DNA of 5,851 bases from Planctomycetia bacterium (lineage in GTDB: Bacteria; Planctomycetota; Planctomycetia; Pirellulales; UBA1268), in assembly GCA_010027105.1 (NCBI GenBank), contig RGVT01000179.1, positions 1-5,851 of the forward strand. Reading direction: 5' to 3'. Shown piece after piece: positions 5,700 through 5,851 of this stretch; position 1 is the first letter of the stretch; each line of letters begins with the position of its first letter. The notes under the pieces are model-generated. The model made no database searches, was not told where the DNA came from, and saw only the letters and a list, made by a program, of their open reading frames with translations. The position numbers and the translations under genes are program-made.

Positions 5700-5851
5700 G
5701 CGCGCCGGCTCGGGGTTGCCCCCGACCGTCTCGCCGGACGTTCGTCTACGGCTGAGGAGGCTTCGGGCTCCCCAGTGCCCCGGCCGCCGGCTTGAGCGAC
5801 CAGCGAAGCCATGGATGGCGCAGCGCCAGTCGCTAGGAGTGAACGCAGCCC
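5700..5851. other. Non-coding 3' tail with several inverted repeats
   Basis: No supported gene is seen after the SDR stop. The stretch holds three potential hairpins: TCGGGG/CCCCGA with a 4-nt loop at 5710-5725; GGAGGC-TTCG-GGCTCC at 5756-5771 (one internal G-G mismatch, capped by a C(TTCG)G tetraloop of the very stable type); and a longer interrupted one at 5795-5834. None is followed by a T tract, so factor-independent termination is not evident, although the first hairpin is 10 nt past the last stop and could slow or protect the transcript end. The window closes before any downstream gene is visible. Confidence 0.5.
5795..5834. repeat. Interrupted inverted repeat, possible cruciform or dispersed palindromic element
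   Basis: AGCGAC at 5795-5800 is the reverse complement of GTCGCT at 5829-5834. Inside lie GCG (5803-5805) against CGC (5824-5826) and GCCA (5808-5811) against TGGC (5816-5819) with a TGGA loop. The result is a nested stem of 6, 3 and 4 base pairs separated by small internal loops. Symmetry over 40 nt in a non-coding region suggests a structured RNA end or a REP-like element, perhaps extending beyond the right edge. Only one copy is visible, so a repeat family is inference. Confidence 0.4.

Noticed and set aside
5811..5851. Possible start of a new gene at ATG 5811 or 5815
   Set aside because: There is no ribosome binding site, only about a dozen codons are visible, and the ATGs lie inside an inverted repeat.

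Overview
This is a compact, very GC-rich stretch of bacterial chromosome (about 70% or more by eye, not computed), with all convincing genes on the + strand. The gene set suggests a member of the Planctomycetota: a eukaryote-like UDP-sugar pyrophosphorylase (UAP1/AGX type), a short mannose-1-phosphate guanylyltransferase, and proteins whose style matches lineage-restricted planctomycete families. That taxonomic call is inference from gene content and composition, because no marker such as rRNA is present.

Layout. The left block (1-2203) holds the end of, or a whole, unrecognised membrane-anchored protein. A 39-residue single-span membrane protein follows 2 nt later, and then a UAP1-like nucleotidyltransferase whose start overlaps it by 4 nt (ATGA). 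A 140-nt gap (2204-2343) follows. It carries two near-identical copies of a palindromic motif, 32 nt apart, and just before the next gene a good ribosome binding site. The right block (2344-5699) is a tightly overlapped run of four genes: manC-type guanylyltransferase, a secreted alpha/beta hydrolase starting inside the end of manC (19-nt overlap), ruvX/yqgF (8-nt overlap) and a YeeZ-like NAD(P)-binding SDR protein (4-nt overlap). The last 152 nt contain no supported gene but several imperfect inverted repeats.

How the genes fit together. Two enzymes make activated sugars: probably UDP-N-acetylhexosamine (or UDP-hexose) and GDP-mannose, feeding cell-surface polysaccharide or glycoconjugate synthesis. 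The hydrolase is probably exported and the SDR protein may act on a nucleotide-linked or other metabolite, but neither substrate can be read from the sequence. RuvX is a housekeeping RNase H-fold nuclease of 16S rRNA maturation or recombination, and seems simply to share the transcription unit.

Overall this looks like an ordinary housekeeping and sugar-nucleotide region. I see no phage, IS, CRISPR, toxin-antitoxin or defence system. The most interesting items are the conserved-looking micro-membrane protein, the paired palindromic repeat, the structured 3' tail, and the atypical nucleophile elbow and regularly spaced cysteines of the secreted hydrolase.
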